A DNA stretch of 64,000 bases from JBJXFE01 sp046153875 (GTDB lineage Bacteria > Planctomycetota > Phycisphaerae > Phycisphaerales > UBA1924): contig JBJXFE010000031.1 in assembly GCA_046153875.1 (NCBI GenBank), positions 124,001 to 188,000 of the forward strand, written 5' to 3'. Of the stretch, positions 34,315 to 41,263 are shown piece by piece. The position numbers and the translations under genes are program-made. The notes beneath the pieces are model-generated. The model worked only from the letters and a program-made list of their open reading frames with translations. It ran no database searches and had not been told where the DNA came from. Position 1 is the stretch's first letter, and each line of letters begins with the position of its first letter.

Positions 34315-34566
34315 GCCCGCCGACCGGGGGACTCCGGGCGGGGGCAGGTTTCATATTCCCGATGCGCCCGGGACTCAAGTCCCGTCGGCAGCACCCTGGT
34401 GAATCCCATAACCGCCGGGCTTCCCGGTACGACCGGCATCAACGGAATCCGGGCGCGTTCGATCGGCGCTCGGGCGCTGTTCTACTGGCCCGCACCCGCC
34501 CGGATATGCGATCGTTCGATGCCCACGCGGGCCCGCGGCCGCACCAGGGGAGGGAGGATTCCACGG

Positions 34567-35001
34567 ATGGACCTGCTGAGTGAATCGGCCGCCGAGGCGG
34601 ACCGGGGGCCGACCCGGGTCACCGTGCGGTCGGGCGTCACGTTCCTGGTGGTGCAGACGAACGCCGTCCGGGAACACCTGGCGGCGATCATCGACCAGCA
34701 GCTCAAGGGGATGGAGGGCCACACCGGCGGGCGCGTCGCGTTGTGCCTGTCCGAGGTGGACGACATGAACTCCGCGTTCATCAACGTCCTCATCGAAGCC
34801 GACCGGCGCTTCCGGGAGCGCGGCGGCCGGCTCGTGCTCTTCGGGCTCAACCCGGAGCTCAGCCGCCTGTTCCGCGACACGGGGCTCGATAAGCGGCTGA
34901 GCGTGAGCGCCGACTGCAACCGTGCGGTCAAGCGGATCAAGCGCCTCGAATCGCCGCGCCGCAGGCAGTTGTGGACGTGGTTCACGCGCCAGGCGGCGTG
35001 A
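34567..35001 (+). CDS. STAS-domain protein (anti-sigma-factor-antagonist-like)
   Basis: Encodes 144 residues. The STAS fold is shown by VTFLVVQTNAVREHLAAII, the phosphoserine-loop segment LSEVDDMNSAFINVLIEAD (the Ser in MNSAF at the usual site) and LVLFGLNPELSRLFRDTGLD. Such proteins bind anti-sigma factors or scaffolds when dephosphorylated. No anti-sigma kinase gene is adjacent. The ATG at 34567 has a GGGAGG ribosome site. The C-terminus is basic and ends in TRQAA. Its 3' end overlaps the convergent receiver-like gene by 20 bases. Confidence 0.85.
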   Translation: MDLLSESAAEADRGPTRVTVRSGVTFLVVQTNAVREHLAAIIDQQLKGMEGHTGGRVALCLSEVDDMNSAFINVLIEADRRFRERGGRLVLFGLNPELSRLFRDTGLDKRLSVSADCNRAVKRIKRLESPRRRQLWTWFTRQAA

Positions 35002-35464
35002 GGCGATTCGCCCGTCCCGCCTCCAGCGCGCGCAGGATGTCCGGAAGACGCCGATCGAATGCGCCGCGGGCGAGGGTCTCGTCCGCGCCGGCCTCCTTCG
35101 CACGCGCGAACAACTCCACGGCGACGTGCGGGCCGAACGCGAGGATGAAGAAGCGGGGCGGGATGGGTGGAGGCGGCCCCGGGTTCGCGCCGCCGACTGC
35201 GTTCGAGGGGGCGCCGGCCGAACGCCCGCGATCCGCGGCCGCGGCCGGCCCGGCGGCCCGCTCGATGTCGCGGGCCGACCGGATCAGGTCGATCGCCGCA
35301 TCGCCCGCATCCAGGTCTACGATCAAGGCCCTGACAGGGGAATCGGCCAGTCGCGCCCGGAGCATCTCGGGCGTCCGGGCCGGGCGGCACGGAACGCCGA
35401 TCGCATCCGCCGTGCTTTTGATCCGAGTCCCCCACAGGAGGTCGGCACAGAGGTACAGTATCAT
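34982..35464 (-). CDS. Receiver-like (CheY-fold) hypothetical protein
   Basis: Encodes 160 residues. The pattern MILYLCADLLWGTRIKSTAD, VRALIVDLDAGDAAIDLI and FGPHVAVELFARAKEAGADETLARGAF follows a CheY-like alpha/beta fold with a possible Asp in the central strand, but the acidic cluster near strand 1 is missing, so it may not be phosphorylated. A Pro/Gly/Ala-rich insert of about 35 residues breaks the domain. It is convergent with the STAS gene; a shared signalling function is only a guess. Confidence 0.6.
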   Translation of the reverse strand: MILYLCADLLWGTRIKSTADAIGVPCRPARTPEMLRARLADSPVRALIVDLDAGDAAIDLIRSARDIERAAGPAAAADRGRSAGAPSNAVGGANPGPPPPIPPRFFILAFGPHVAVELFARAKEAGADETLARGAFDRRLPDILRALEAGRANRLTPPGA

Positions 35465-35571
35465 CCGGGGTTTTCCCTCGGCGAACGAGCCGTAAAACGA
35501 AGGCCGGGCGTGGAACCCGGCCCGATCGTAGCGCCGCCCCCGAACCTTTTACCCGCTGGAACGAGCCACCC

Positions 35572-37011
35572 ATGAGCAGAGCCGCGACGAAGCCCTCCGT
35601 GAAGTCCTCCCGCAAGGCCGCGGAGAAGGGCGAGCCCCGAAACTCCATCGTCGAGGGCAAGTCGTCGCCCGCGCCGGTCCGCGACCCTGTGTTCGATGAG
35701 TTGGGCTTCCCCAAGGACCCGGACAATCTGTACCTGCAGACCGTCGAGGTGATGCTCAAGGCGGCGGACCTGATGGAGATTCCGCACTGGGTGAAGATCA
35801 TCCTCGCGCAGCCGCAGAGCGAGATCATGGTTCATTTTCCCGTCAAGATGGACGACGGGCACTACAAGCTGTTCAAGGGGTACCGCGTCCAGCACAACAA
35901 CGCGCTGGGCCCGTACAAGGGCGGGCTGCGGTACCACCCGGACGTCCACCTCGACGACGTCAAGAGCCTGGCGCTGCTCATGACGATGAAGTGCTCGCTC
36001 GTCCGCATCCCCTACGGCGGGGGCAAGGGCGGGGTGAAGTGCGACCCGCGATCGCTGTCGAAGGACGAGCTGATGCGGGTGACGCGGCGGTTCTGCGCGT
36101 CGATCTTCCACTACATCGGGCCGGACTACGACATCCCCGCGCCGGACGTGAATACCAACGCCCAGGTGATGGCGTGGTTCGCCGACACCTACGCGAGCCT
36201 GGCCGAGAGCGGCAAGAACCTCTGGGACTCGGTCCGCGTCGTGACCGGCAAGCCCGTCGAGATCGGCGGGTCGCTCGGACGCGAGAAGGCCACGGGCCAG
36301 GGCGTGGTGGACACGCTCGTCGAGCTCCTGCCGTCGCTGGGGCTGAACGTCAAGGGGATGCGCTTCAGCGTGATCGGGTACGGCAACGTGGGCTCGTGGA
36401 CGGCGCGCATCCTGGCCAAGCTGGGCGCGAAGCTCGTCACGGTCATGGACCACACGGGCGCGATCCGCAATGACGGTGGGCTGGACACGGAGGCCCTCGC
36501 GGTTCATGTGACGAAGAACGGCGGCGTCGCGGGCTTCGCCGGCGGGGCGACGGGCAGCGGGCGCAAGACCGCGCAGGGCGGCGCCGCCATCAGCACCGAG
36601 GAGTTTTACCGAACGCCCGTGGACGTGTGCGTGCCCGCCGCACTGGAGCAGATGATCAAGGACCGCGAGGCCCGCTGGCTCAACTGCAAGGTCGTCGCGG
36701 AGGGCGCCAACGCCCCGACCACCCCCGCGGGCGACCGCGTCCTTCAGGAGCGCGGCATCGAGGTCGTCCCCGCGATCCTCGCCAACGCGGGCGGCGTCAC
36801 CGTGTCCTACTTCGAGTGGGTCCAGAACAAGACCTGCACGATCTGGGACGCCGAGGAAGTGGACCGCAAGCTCAACCAGCACATGGTGGCCGCGGCCCGC
36901 CGGACGCTGGTGGCACGCCAGCGCTATGAGTGCGACATGCGCACGGCCGCCTACGTCGCGGCCCTCGACCACATCAACAAGGCGTACTCGATCCGCGGGA
37001 TCTTCCCGTAA
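35572..37011 (+). CDS. gdhA: Glutamate/leucine dehydrogenase
   Basis: Encodes 479 residues. It interconverts 2-oxoglutarate and ammonia with L-glutamate. The GPYKGGLRYHPDV (K116), MKCSLVRIPYGGGKGGV (K140, K152) and PAPDVNTNAQVMAW (catalytic Asp) motifs and the NAD-binding IGYGNVGSW are all present. An N-terminal extension of about 35 Lys/Ser/Arg-rich residues precedes the enzyme. The Glu, Leu, Phe and Val dehydrogenases share these motifs, so substrate is inferred from the close overall match to glutamate dehydrogenase. No Shine-Dalgarno sequence is obvious before ATG 35572. A terminator follows. Confidence 0.93.
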   Translation: MSRAATKPSVKSSRKAAEKGEPRNSIVEGKSSPAPVRDPVFDELGFPKDPDNLYLQTVEVMLKAADLMEIPHWVKIILAQPQSEIMVHFPVKMDDGHYKLFKGYRVQHNNALGPYKGGLRYHPDVHLDDVKSLALLMTMKCSLVRIPYGGGKGGVKCDPRSLSKDELMRVTRRFCASIFHYIGPDYDIPAPDVNTNAQVMAWFADTYASLAESGKNLWDSVRVVTGKPVEIGGSLGREKATGQGVVDTLVELLPSLGLNVKGMRFSVIGYGNVGSWTARILAKLGAKLVTVMDHTGAIRNDGGLDTEALAVHVTKNGGVAGFAGGATGSGRKTAQGGAAISTEEFYRTPVDVCVPAALEQMIKDREARWLNCKVVAEGANAPTTPAGDRVLQERGIEVVPAILANAGGVTVSYFEWVQNKTCTIWDAEEVDRKLNQHMVAAARRTLVARQRYECDMRTAAYVAALDHINKAYSIRGIFP

Positions 37012-37045
37012 CGGGGAGAGGACGGGGGCCTGAAGGCGCGAGCAC

Positions 37046-37071
37046 AACCCCCGGCGAAGGCCGGGGTTTTT
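37046..37071 (+). terminator. Intrinsic terminator after gdhA
   Basis: Stem CCCCGGC / GCCGGGG, flanked by AA/TT pairs, with a GAAG loop and a T5 run. Sequence is almost the same as the terminator at 27329. Confidence 0.82.
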
Positions 37072-37104
37072 CGTTTCGCACACGGCGTCAGCCACGCCGC
37101 GCGT

Positions 37105-37377
37105 TCACGCCATCGCGTCCATCGCGCCGTCGATGAGGTCGAGGATCTGGCGCAGGGCCGAGCGCGTCGAGGGGTCGCCGGCGAGCACGTCGTATTCGAT
37201 GCGGAAGTTGCACGCGACGAGGCGGCACCCCTCCATGCGGTACTGCGGCCCGGTCAGGACCATGGTACAGCGGTCGAACTCGCAGGCGCGGTAGAAGTGC
37301 CCCGTCAGGTGGACGACCTGCGAGGCGAATCGCTCGCCGTCGTGCAGAACCAGAGGTACACCGCCGGTCTGGCCCAT
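37105..37377 (-). CDS. Small hypothetical protein
   Basis: Encodes 90 residues. It is beta-rich in the first 60 residues, with Cys in CEFDRC, GCRL and ACNF spaced as in a short beta-helix or solenoid turn, then a helical tail (ALRQILDLIDGAMDAMA). The ATG at 37377 with GGGAGC upstream is chosen; the frame extends upstream but with poor coding look. No signal peptide. I recognise no family. Confidence 0.55.
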   Translation of the reverse strand: MGQTGGVPLVLHDGERFASQVVHLTGHFYRACEFDRCTMVLTGPQYRMEGCRLVACNFRIEYDVLAGDPSTRSALRQILDLIDGAMDAMA

Positions 37378-37586
37378 GAATCGCTCCCGCCCGGGTCGCA
37401 TCCCGGCGTGTGCCGTTGAGGTTGTGTCATGCCGGGCCGCGGTGCGCCCGGCCAATCGCGGCGGACTCTACGCCGACGAAGGCGACGTCGGCGCGACCGG
37501 GGGCTTGCCCTCGGGCTGTCTTGGGCGGTGCACAATCTGCCACGATCGTGACGCCGCGGCGCCCGAGACCCGTAAACAATGTCGGC

Positions 37587-38270
37587 ATGGGGACCGGCGC
37601 CCACGGCGACCCGCACGATCCTGACGCGCGCGACTCGTCGGCGGACGATCCCTTGGGTGAAACCAAGGCCGAGCTGGATGCGGTTGACGACGACGCCCCG
37701 CCGCCGCCGCGCGTGCCCTCGCGGGCGCCGCCGCGTGACTGGCCGGGTGATTCGTCGCGCCCCCGATCGGAAGGTCCCCTCGGTGGGCTGGAGCGCGGCG
37801 GAGCGCTGCGCGATCAGCTCGACGAGGATCGGGCGGCCGCGGACGACGACGAGGTCGAGGACGTCGACCTCGATTCGGTATACGACCGGCTCGGTGGGAA
37901 GGATGACGCCTCGCTCAAGCGGTTCGACCCCGAGGCGGGGCGGACGAGCATCACCATCAAGCTCCGGGCGGTGCGGCAGTCGCTGAGCACGCCCTTCGGC
38001 CGGCTGGTCATGACCTTCCCCGTCGCGCTGGCGGCCATCACGGTGACGATCTTCGCGGTGAACCGGCCCGAGTGGCCGCTGCTCACCGCGGCGGGCGTGC
38101 TGGTCCCGGCGTCGCTCGTGCTGGTCTACATCCGGTACCAGCAGTGGCTGGGGCACAAGCGGTACCTGTACCGGCTGCTGGAGACGCTCGGCGAGGACGT
38201 GAGCGATTTCGACCCGATGAGAGTCGATCGCCGCGTGAAAGTGAAACGGCTGCGGCGACGGAAGAGATGA
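37587..38270 (+). CDS. Membrane protein with disordered acidic N-terminus
   Basis: Encodes 227 residues. The first 115 residues are Asp/Pro/Arg-rich low complexity (DDDAPPPPRVPSRAPPRDWP, then an acidic DDDEVEDVDLDS). Two membrane helices follow (LVMTFPVALAAITVTIFAV; LLTAAGVLVPASLVLVYIRY) and a basic cytoplasmic C-terminus (KVKRLRRRKR). The layout suggests a small bitopic or hairpin membrane protein with both ends in the cytoplasm. Function unknown. ATG 37587 is chosen as the first start clearly past the upstream gene. Confidence 0.6.
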   Translation: MGTGAHGDPHDPDARDSSADDPLGETKAELDAVDDDAPPPPRVPSRAPPRDWPGDSSRPRSEGPLGGLERGGALRDQLDEDRAAADDDEVEDVDLDSVYDRLGGKDDASLKRFDPEAGRTSITIKLRAVRQSLSTPFGRLVMTFPVALAAITVTIFAVNRPEWPLLTAAGVLVPASLVLVYIRYQQWLGHKRYLYRLLETLGEDVSDFDPMRVDRRVKVKRLRRRKR

Positions 38271-38294
38271 GTTCGGGCGCGCGTGGCGCCGGGG

Positions 38295-38759
38295 TCAATC
38301 CTTGACGCTCGCGGGGTCCTGGCCTCTCTCGATCGCCTCGATTTTGCGGACGCGGCGCGCATGGCGGCCGCCGGCGAACGGCGTCGTGAGCCAGACTTCA
38401 GTGATCTTCTCGATGAGCCGCTGGCCCAGAAGGTCGCCGGAAAGACACAGGACGTTGGAGTCGGCGTGGGCGCGGCTCATGTCGGCGGTGATCTCGTCGT
38501 GGACGACGGCGGCGCGCACGCCCGCGACCTTGTTCGCGGCGATGCACATGCCGATGCCCGTGCCGCAGATGAGCACGCCGCGATCCGCCCCGCCCGCGGC
38601 GACGCGCCGGGCGACGGTGAACGCCGGCTCGGGGTAGTCGCAGGGCTCGGCGCCCGTGGCCCCGACGACCTCGACGGCGTGCCCTTCGCGTCTGAGCTTC
38701 CCGGCGAGCAGCCGCACGGCCTCGGCCCCGCGATGGTCCGCGCCCAGCAGGATGTTCAT
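38295..38759 (-). CDS. rpiB: Ribose-5-phosphate isomerase B (RpiB/LacA/LacB family)
   Basis: Encodes 154 residues, the normal RpiB length. The N-terminal MNILLGADHRGAEAV, the catalytic Cys in LICGTGIGMCIAANK and the RAHADSNVLCLSGD segment are diagnostic. It isomerises ribose-5-phosphate and ribulose-5-phosphate, linking to transketolase. The ATG overlaps the stop of the upstream phosphatase gene by four bases. The gene order phosphatase-rpiB resembles ywlE-ywlF of Bacillus. Confidence 0.93.
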   Translation of the reverse strand: MNILLGADHRGAEAVRLLAGKLRREGHAVEVVGATGAEPCDYPEPAFTVARRVAAGGADRGVLICGTGIGMCIAANKVAGVRAAVVHDEITADMSRAHADSNVLCLSGDLLGQRLIEKITEVWLTTPFAGGRHARRVRKIEAIERGQDPASVKD

Positions 38760-39253
38760 GCCGCCCCTCCCGCGCCGCGCGCGATCAGGCCCTCGTCCTC
38801 GAACCGGCGGCGGATCAGGCCCATGAGCCGGTGCGCCGTGGTGATGTAGACCTCCAGCGGGCCGCCGATCGGGTCCGGGATGTCGCCCGCCGGGTCGATG
38901 GTCACGACCTTGCCGTCCACGGTCGGGTCGGCGGCCTTGAGCGCCCGACGGTGGGGCTCGGTCATCACGAGGATCAGGTCGGCATCGGCGATCATGCGCT
39001 TGGTGATCGACTTTGAGGCGTGAGCGCCCATCTCGATGCCCAGGTGCTTGAGGGCGCGCCGGGCCTCGGGCGTTGCCGGGTCGCCGTCGCGGGCCTGGAC
39101 CCCCGCGGACCGGATCAGCGCGGCCGCACCCGCGGACTTTCCGCCGTCCTTGAGATCGCGCACGGCCTGTGACGCGAGGAGGTGGCGGGCGATCGCCTCG
39201 GCCATGGGGCTCCGGCAGGTGTTCCCGCTGCACACGAAGAGGATGGTCTTCAC
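38756..39253 (-). CDS. Low-molecular-weight protein phosphatase, YwlE-like (arginine-phosphatase P-loop)
   Basis: Encodes 165 residues. The P-loop is C8-S-G-N-T-C-R14-S, and the general acid Asp lies in DIPDPIGG. In YwlE of Bacillus a Thr at the fifth P-loop position favours phosphoarginine over phosphotyrosine, where tyrosine phosphatases usually have Ile. This protein has Thr there (T12), so an arginine-phosphatase-like activity is possible. A helical insert of about 15 residues (KDGGKSAGAAA) is unusual. Start is GTG 39253, overlapping the DCC gene stop by four bases (GTGA). Confidence 0.88.
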   Translation of the reverse strand: MKTILFVCSGNTCRSPMAEAIARHLLASQAVRDLKDGGKSAGAAALIRSAGVQARDGDPATPEARRALKHLGIEMGAHASKSITKRMIADADLILVMTEPHRRALKAADPTVDGKVVTIDPAGDIPDPIGGPLEVYITTAHRLMGLIRRRFEDEGLIARGAGGAA

Positions 39254-39630
39254 GGGCGATCCCCCTGCAGCGCCGCGGGGGGATGGATACCGCAGGCGTC
39301 GCGCCGGCGGTTGATGGCGACGTGCCGGTAGACAATCGCGCCGAGGTGAGACACACCGGGGAGGTACAGCGCCCACGCGCCGAGGGCGCCGAGCGGCGTC
39401 TGAATGAGGGCGCGGCGTACTGCCGGGAAGCCGATGAGGCGCCCGCCGTTGCGGGTGCGCATCGGCATCCCGCGCATCGCCTCCTCGATCGGATAGGGCA
39501 GCTCGGCGCGTGGCACCGCGTTCATGTCGGCATAGACGAGACACCCGAGCCAGTCGAGGCGACGGAGCCACCGGACGCTGCGCCGGCAGAGCCCGCATCG
39601 CCCGTCGTAGTAGCAGGTGTCGCGCGTCAC
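39250..39630 (-). CDS. DCC (DUF393) thiol-disulfide oxidoreductase-like protein
   Basis: Encodes 126 residues. The family motif YYDGRCGLCRRSVRWL with CxxC (C12, C15) lies at the N-terminus, then RLIGFPAVRRALIQTPLGALGAW. DUF393 proteins are thioredoxin-fold relatives of unknown substrate. The start GTG 39630 is supported by TACCAT six bases upstream and fixes the short form; the long open frame upstream is antisense to the pseudopilin gene. It is the first gene of a coupled trio with the phosphatase and rpiB. Confidence 0.87.
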   Translation of the reverse strand: MTRDTCYYDGRCGLCRRSVRWLRRLDWLGCLVYADMNAVPRAELPYPIEEAMRGMPMRTRNGGRLIGFPAVRRALIQTPLGALGAWALYLPGVSHLGAIVYRHVAINRRRDACGIHPPAALQGDRP

Positions 39631-39636
39631 CGTGTG

Positions 39637-39642
39637 ATGGTA
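39637..39642 (-). promoter_or_regulatory. Candidate -10 (TACCAT) of the DCC-phosphatase-rpiB operon
   Basis: TACCAT on the minus strand ends six bases before the GTG at 39630. Confidence 0.4.
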
Positions 39643-39747
39643 CGCCGACCCGTACGCCCCCCGTTCGCGCCGAGGCTCGGTTGGGAGCAGGATTCGCCGT
39701 TGATCGACGGGCGTGGAGATTGGGGCAGCCTTTGGGCGGGACTTCCG

Positions 39748-39753
39748 TATACT
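39748..39753 (+). promoter_or_regulatory. Candidate -10 (TATACT) upstream of the pseudopilin gene
   Basis: TATACT lies 156 bases upstream of the ATG at 39910. No good -35 match is visible. Confidence 0.3.
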
Positions 39754-39909
39754 TGGTGGTGTTCCGGGCGGTCTTCCGCGGGCGCCCGGGTGAAGCGCCG
39801 CTCGCCTTGGTCGCGCGTGGTCGCGCCGGGGTGAATGGAACCAGGGTCGGGGGCGGCGGCCCGGCCCGCGGAGGTTGCCGGCCGATCGCGCCGGCCCAGG
39901 AGCAGGCCC

Positions 39910-41061
39910 ATGACCCAGCGTGTCCGTTGTTCCGGGGCGTTCCCGCGCCGCGCCCGAGCCTTCACCATGATCGAGCTGATGATCACCATGATCATCATCA
40001 CGATCGTGATCTCGATCCTCGTGCCCGCGCTCGGCGGGGTGCGCGACACGGCGCGGGCCGGCTCGACGCGGGCCCTGATGAACGACGTCGTGAACGCGTC
40101 CGCGAAGTTCGAGCTCGACAAGCGGCGTCTGCCCGGCGTGTTCTCGCCGCAGGACCTGGGCGGGGCGCAGAACGGGAACACGTCCAACGGTCGCGGGCTG
40201 TCCGCGATGGAGAACCTCATCGCGGATCTCGCGGGGGGCGTGGTCGCCGCGGCTCCCGCCCCGGCACCGGTCAACACCGTGGTGATGAACCCGACGACCG
40301 ATCCGACGCGCGACGTGTACGTGGACACCAAGCAGATCGGGACCGGCAAGAACATCTACTTCGTCCCGCCGCCGAAGTTTTACGCCGCGCAGCACAACGA
40401 AGGCGGCGCGGTGATGCAGCAGTTCGGCGCTGCCGGGCACACCGCGCCCGAGGGCACGGACCAGATCCCCGACCTCGTGGACGCGTGGCGGCAGCCGATC
40501 CTGGCCTGGGTGAAAGATGAAACCGCGATCACGCCGGTGGACGGCGTGAACACGTTCCTCGTTCGCGAGAACTCCGGCACCACGGCGGCCCCAACCCCCG
40601 CCAAGTACTACTGGGCGTCCAACGCCGCGTTCCTGCGGGCCACCTCGCTGGGGCGCAAGGGCAAGGACCAGACGTTTGTGAACGCGGACATCGCCCACAG
40701 CCTGATCGGCGGCGGCGTCCCCGTTCTGGACGCGGCGCGCCGGCTCGACGCGATCCTGGGCAACCCGAACTACGCGGCGTTCTACCCGCCCAACGCCGCG
40801 CCGACCCATCCGGGCGAGGGGCGTGCGCCCCTGATCCTGCACTCGGCGGGCTCGGACGGGTTCTATTTCGGCTCGAAGGACAAGGGCGCGGGGCGGGTTT
40901 CGCCCATGCCGCTGGCGAGCGGGGCGACGCCGTACTCCTGCCACTTCATGCTCCCCGGCGGCTCCTGGGCGACCGATCGCTGGAAGGACAAGAACGGGCA
41001 GATCACGATCGACGACGTGACGAGCGACTTCGACGACATGCTGGCGACGGGGTCGAACTGA
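39910..41061 (+). CDS. Type II secretion/type IV pilin-like pseudopilin (PulG-like)
   Basis: Encodes 383 residues. The prepilin peptidase site is RARA/FTMIELM with cleavage between A17 and F18 and the conserved Glu at +5; the usual Gly before the cleavage site is Ala here. A 22-residue hydrophobic helix follows, then a large domain with PVNTVVMNPTTDPTRDVYVD, DAWRQPILAWVKD and a C-terminal SDGFYFGS segment like planctomycete major pseudopilins. ATG 39910 lacks a strong ribosome site. It ends just before the AGCAGATTG array. Confidence 0.85.
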   Translation: MTQRVRCSGAFPRRARAFTMIELMITMIIITIVISILVPALGGVRDTARAGSTRALMNDVVNASAKFELDKRRLPGVFSPQDLGGAQNGNTSNGRGLSAMENLIADLAGGVVAAAPAPAPVNTVVMNPTTDPTRDVYVDTKQIGTGKNIYFVPPPKFYAAQHNEGGAVMQQFGAAGHTAPEGTDQIPDLVDAWRQPILAWVKDETAITPVDGVNTFLVRENSGTTAAPTPAKYYWASNAAFLRATSLGRKGKDQTFVNADIAHSLIGGGVPVLDAARRLDAILGNPNYAAFYPPNAAPTHPGEGRAPLILHSAGSDGFYFGSKDKGAGRVSPMPLASGATPYSCHFMLPGGSWATDRWKDKNGQITIDDVTSDFDDMLATGSN

Positions 41062-41071
41062 GCTGAAGAGC

Positions 41072-41174
41072 GGCAGATCGAGCAGATTGAGCAGATTGAG
41101 GTGATGGAGCAGAGGCGGGTGATCGCCACATGCTCATCGGCACGATCTGCTCCATCTGCTTATCTGCTCATCTG
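41072..41174. repeat. Inverted pair of periodic arms, unit about GAGCAGATT
   Basis: Left arm 41072-41112 has about four copies of a 9-base unit; right arm 41144-41174 reads as ATCTGCTC units on the plus strand. The arms are reverse complements with few mismatches around a 31-base spacer. It lies in the gene-free region between the pseudopilin and comEC and is lower in GC than its flanks. Confidence 0.75.
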
Positions 41175-41263
41175 AACATGTGCTGACATCCCGCCCCAAA
41201 GTGTCCGCCAGCGTGCGGTGACCCCGACTTGACGCGGCGTCCGAGGCGAGCGACCGTGTTCGC

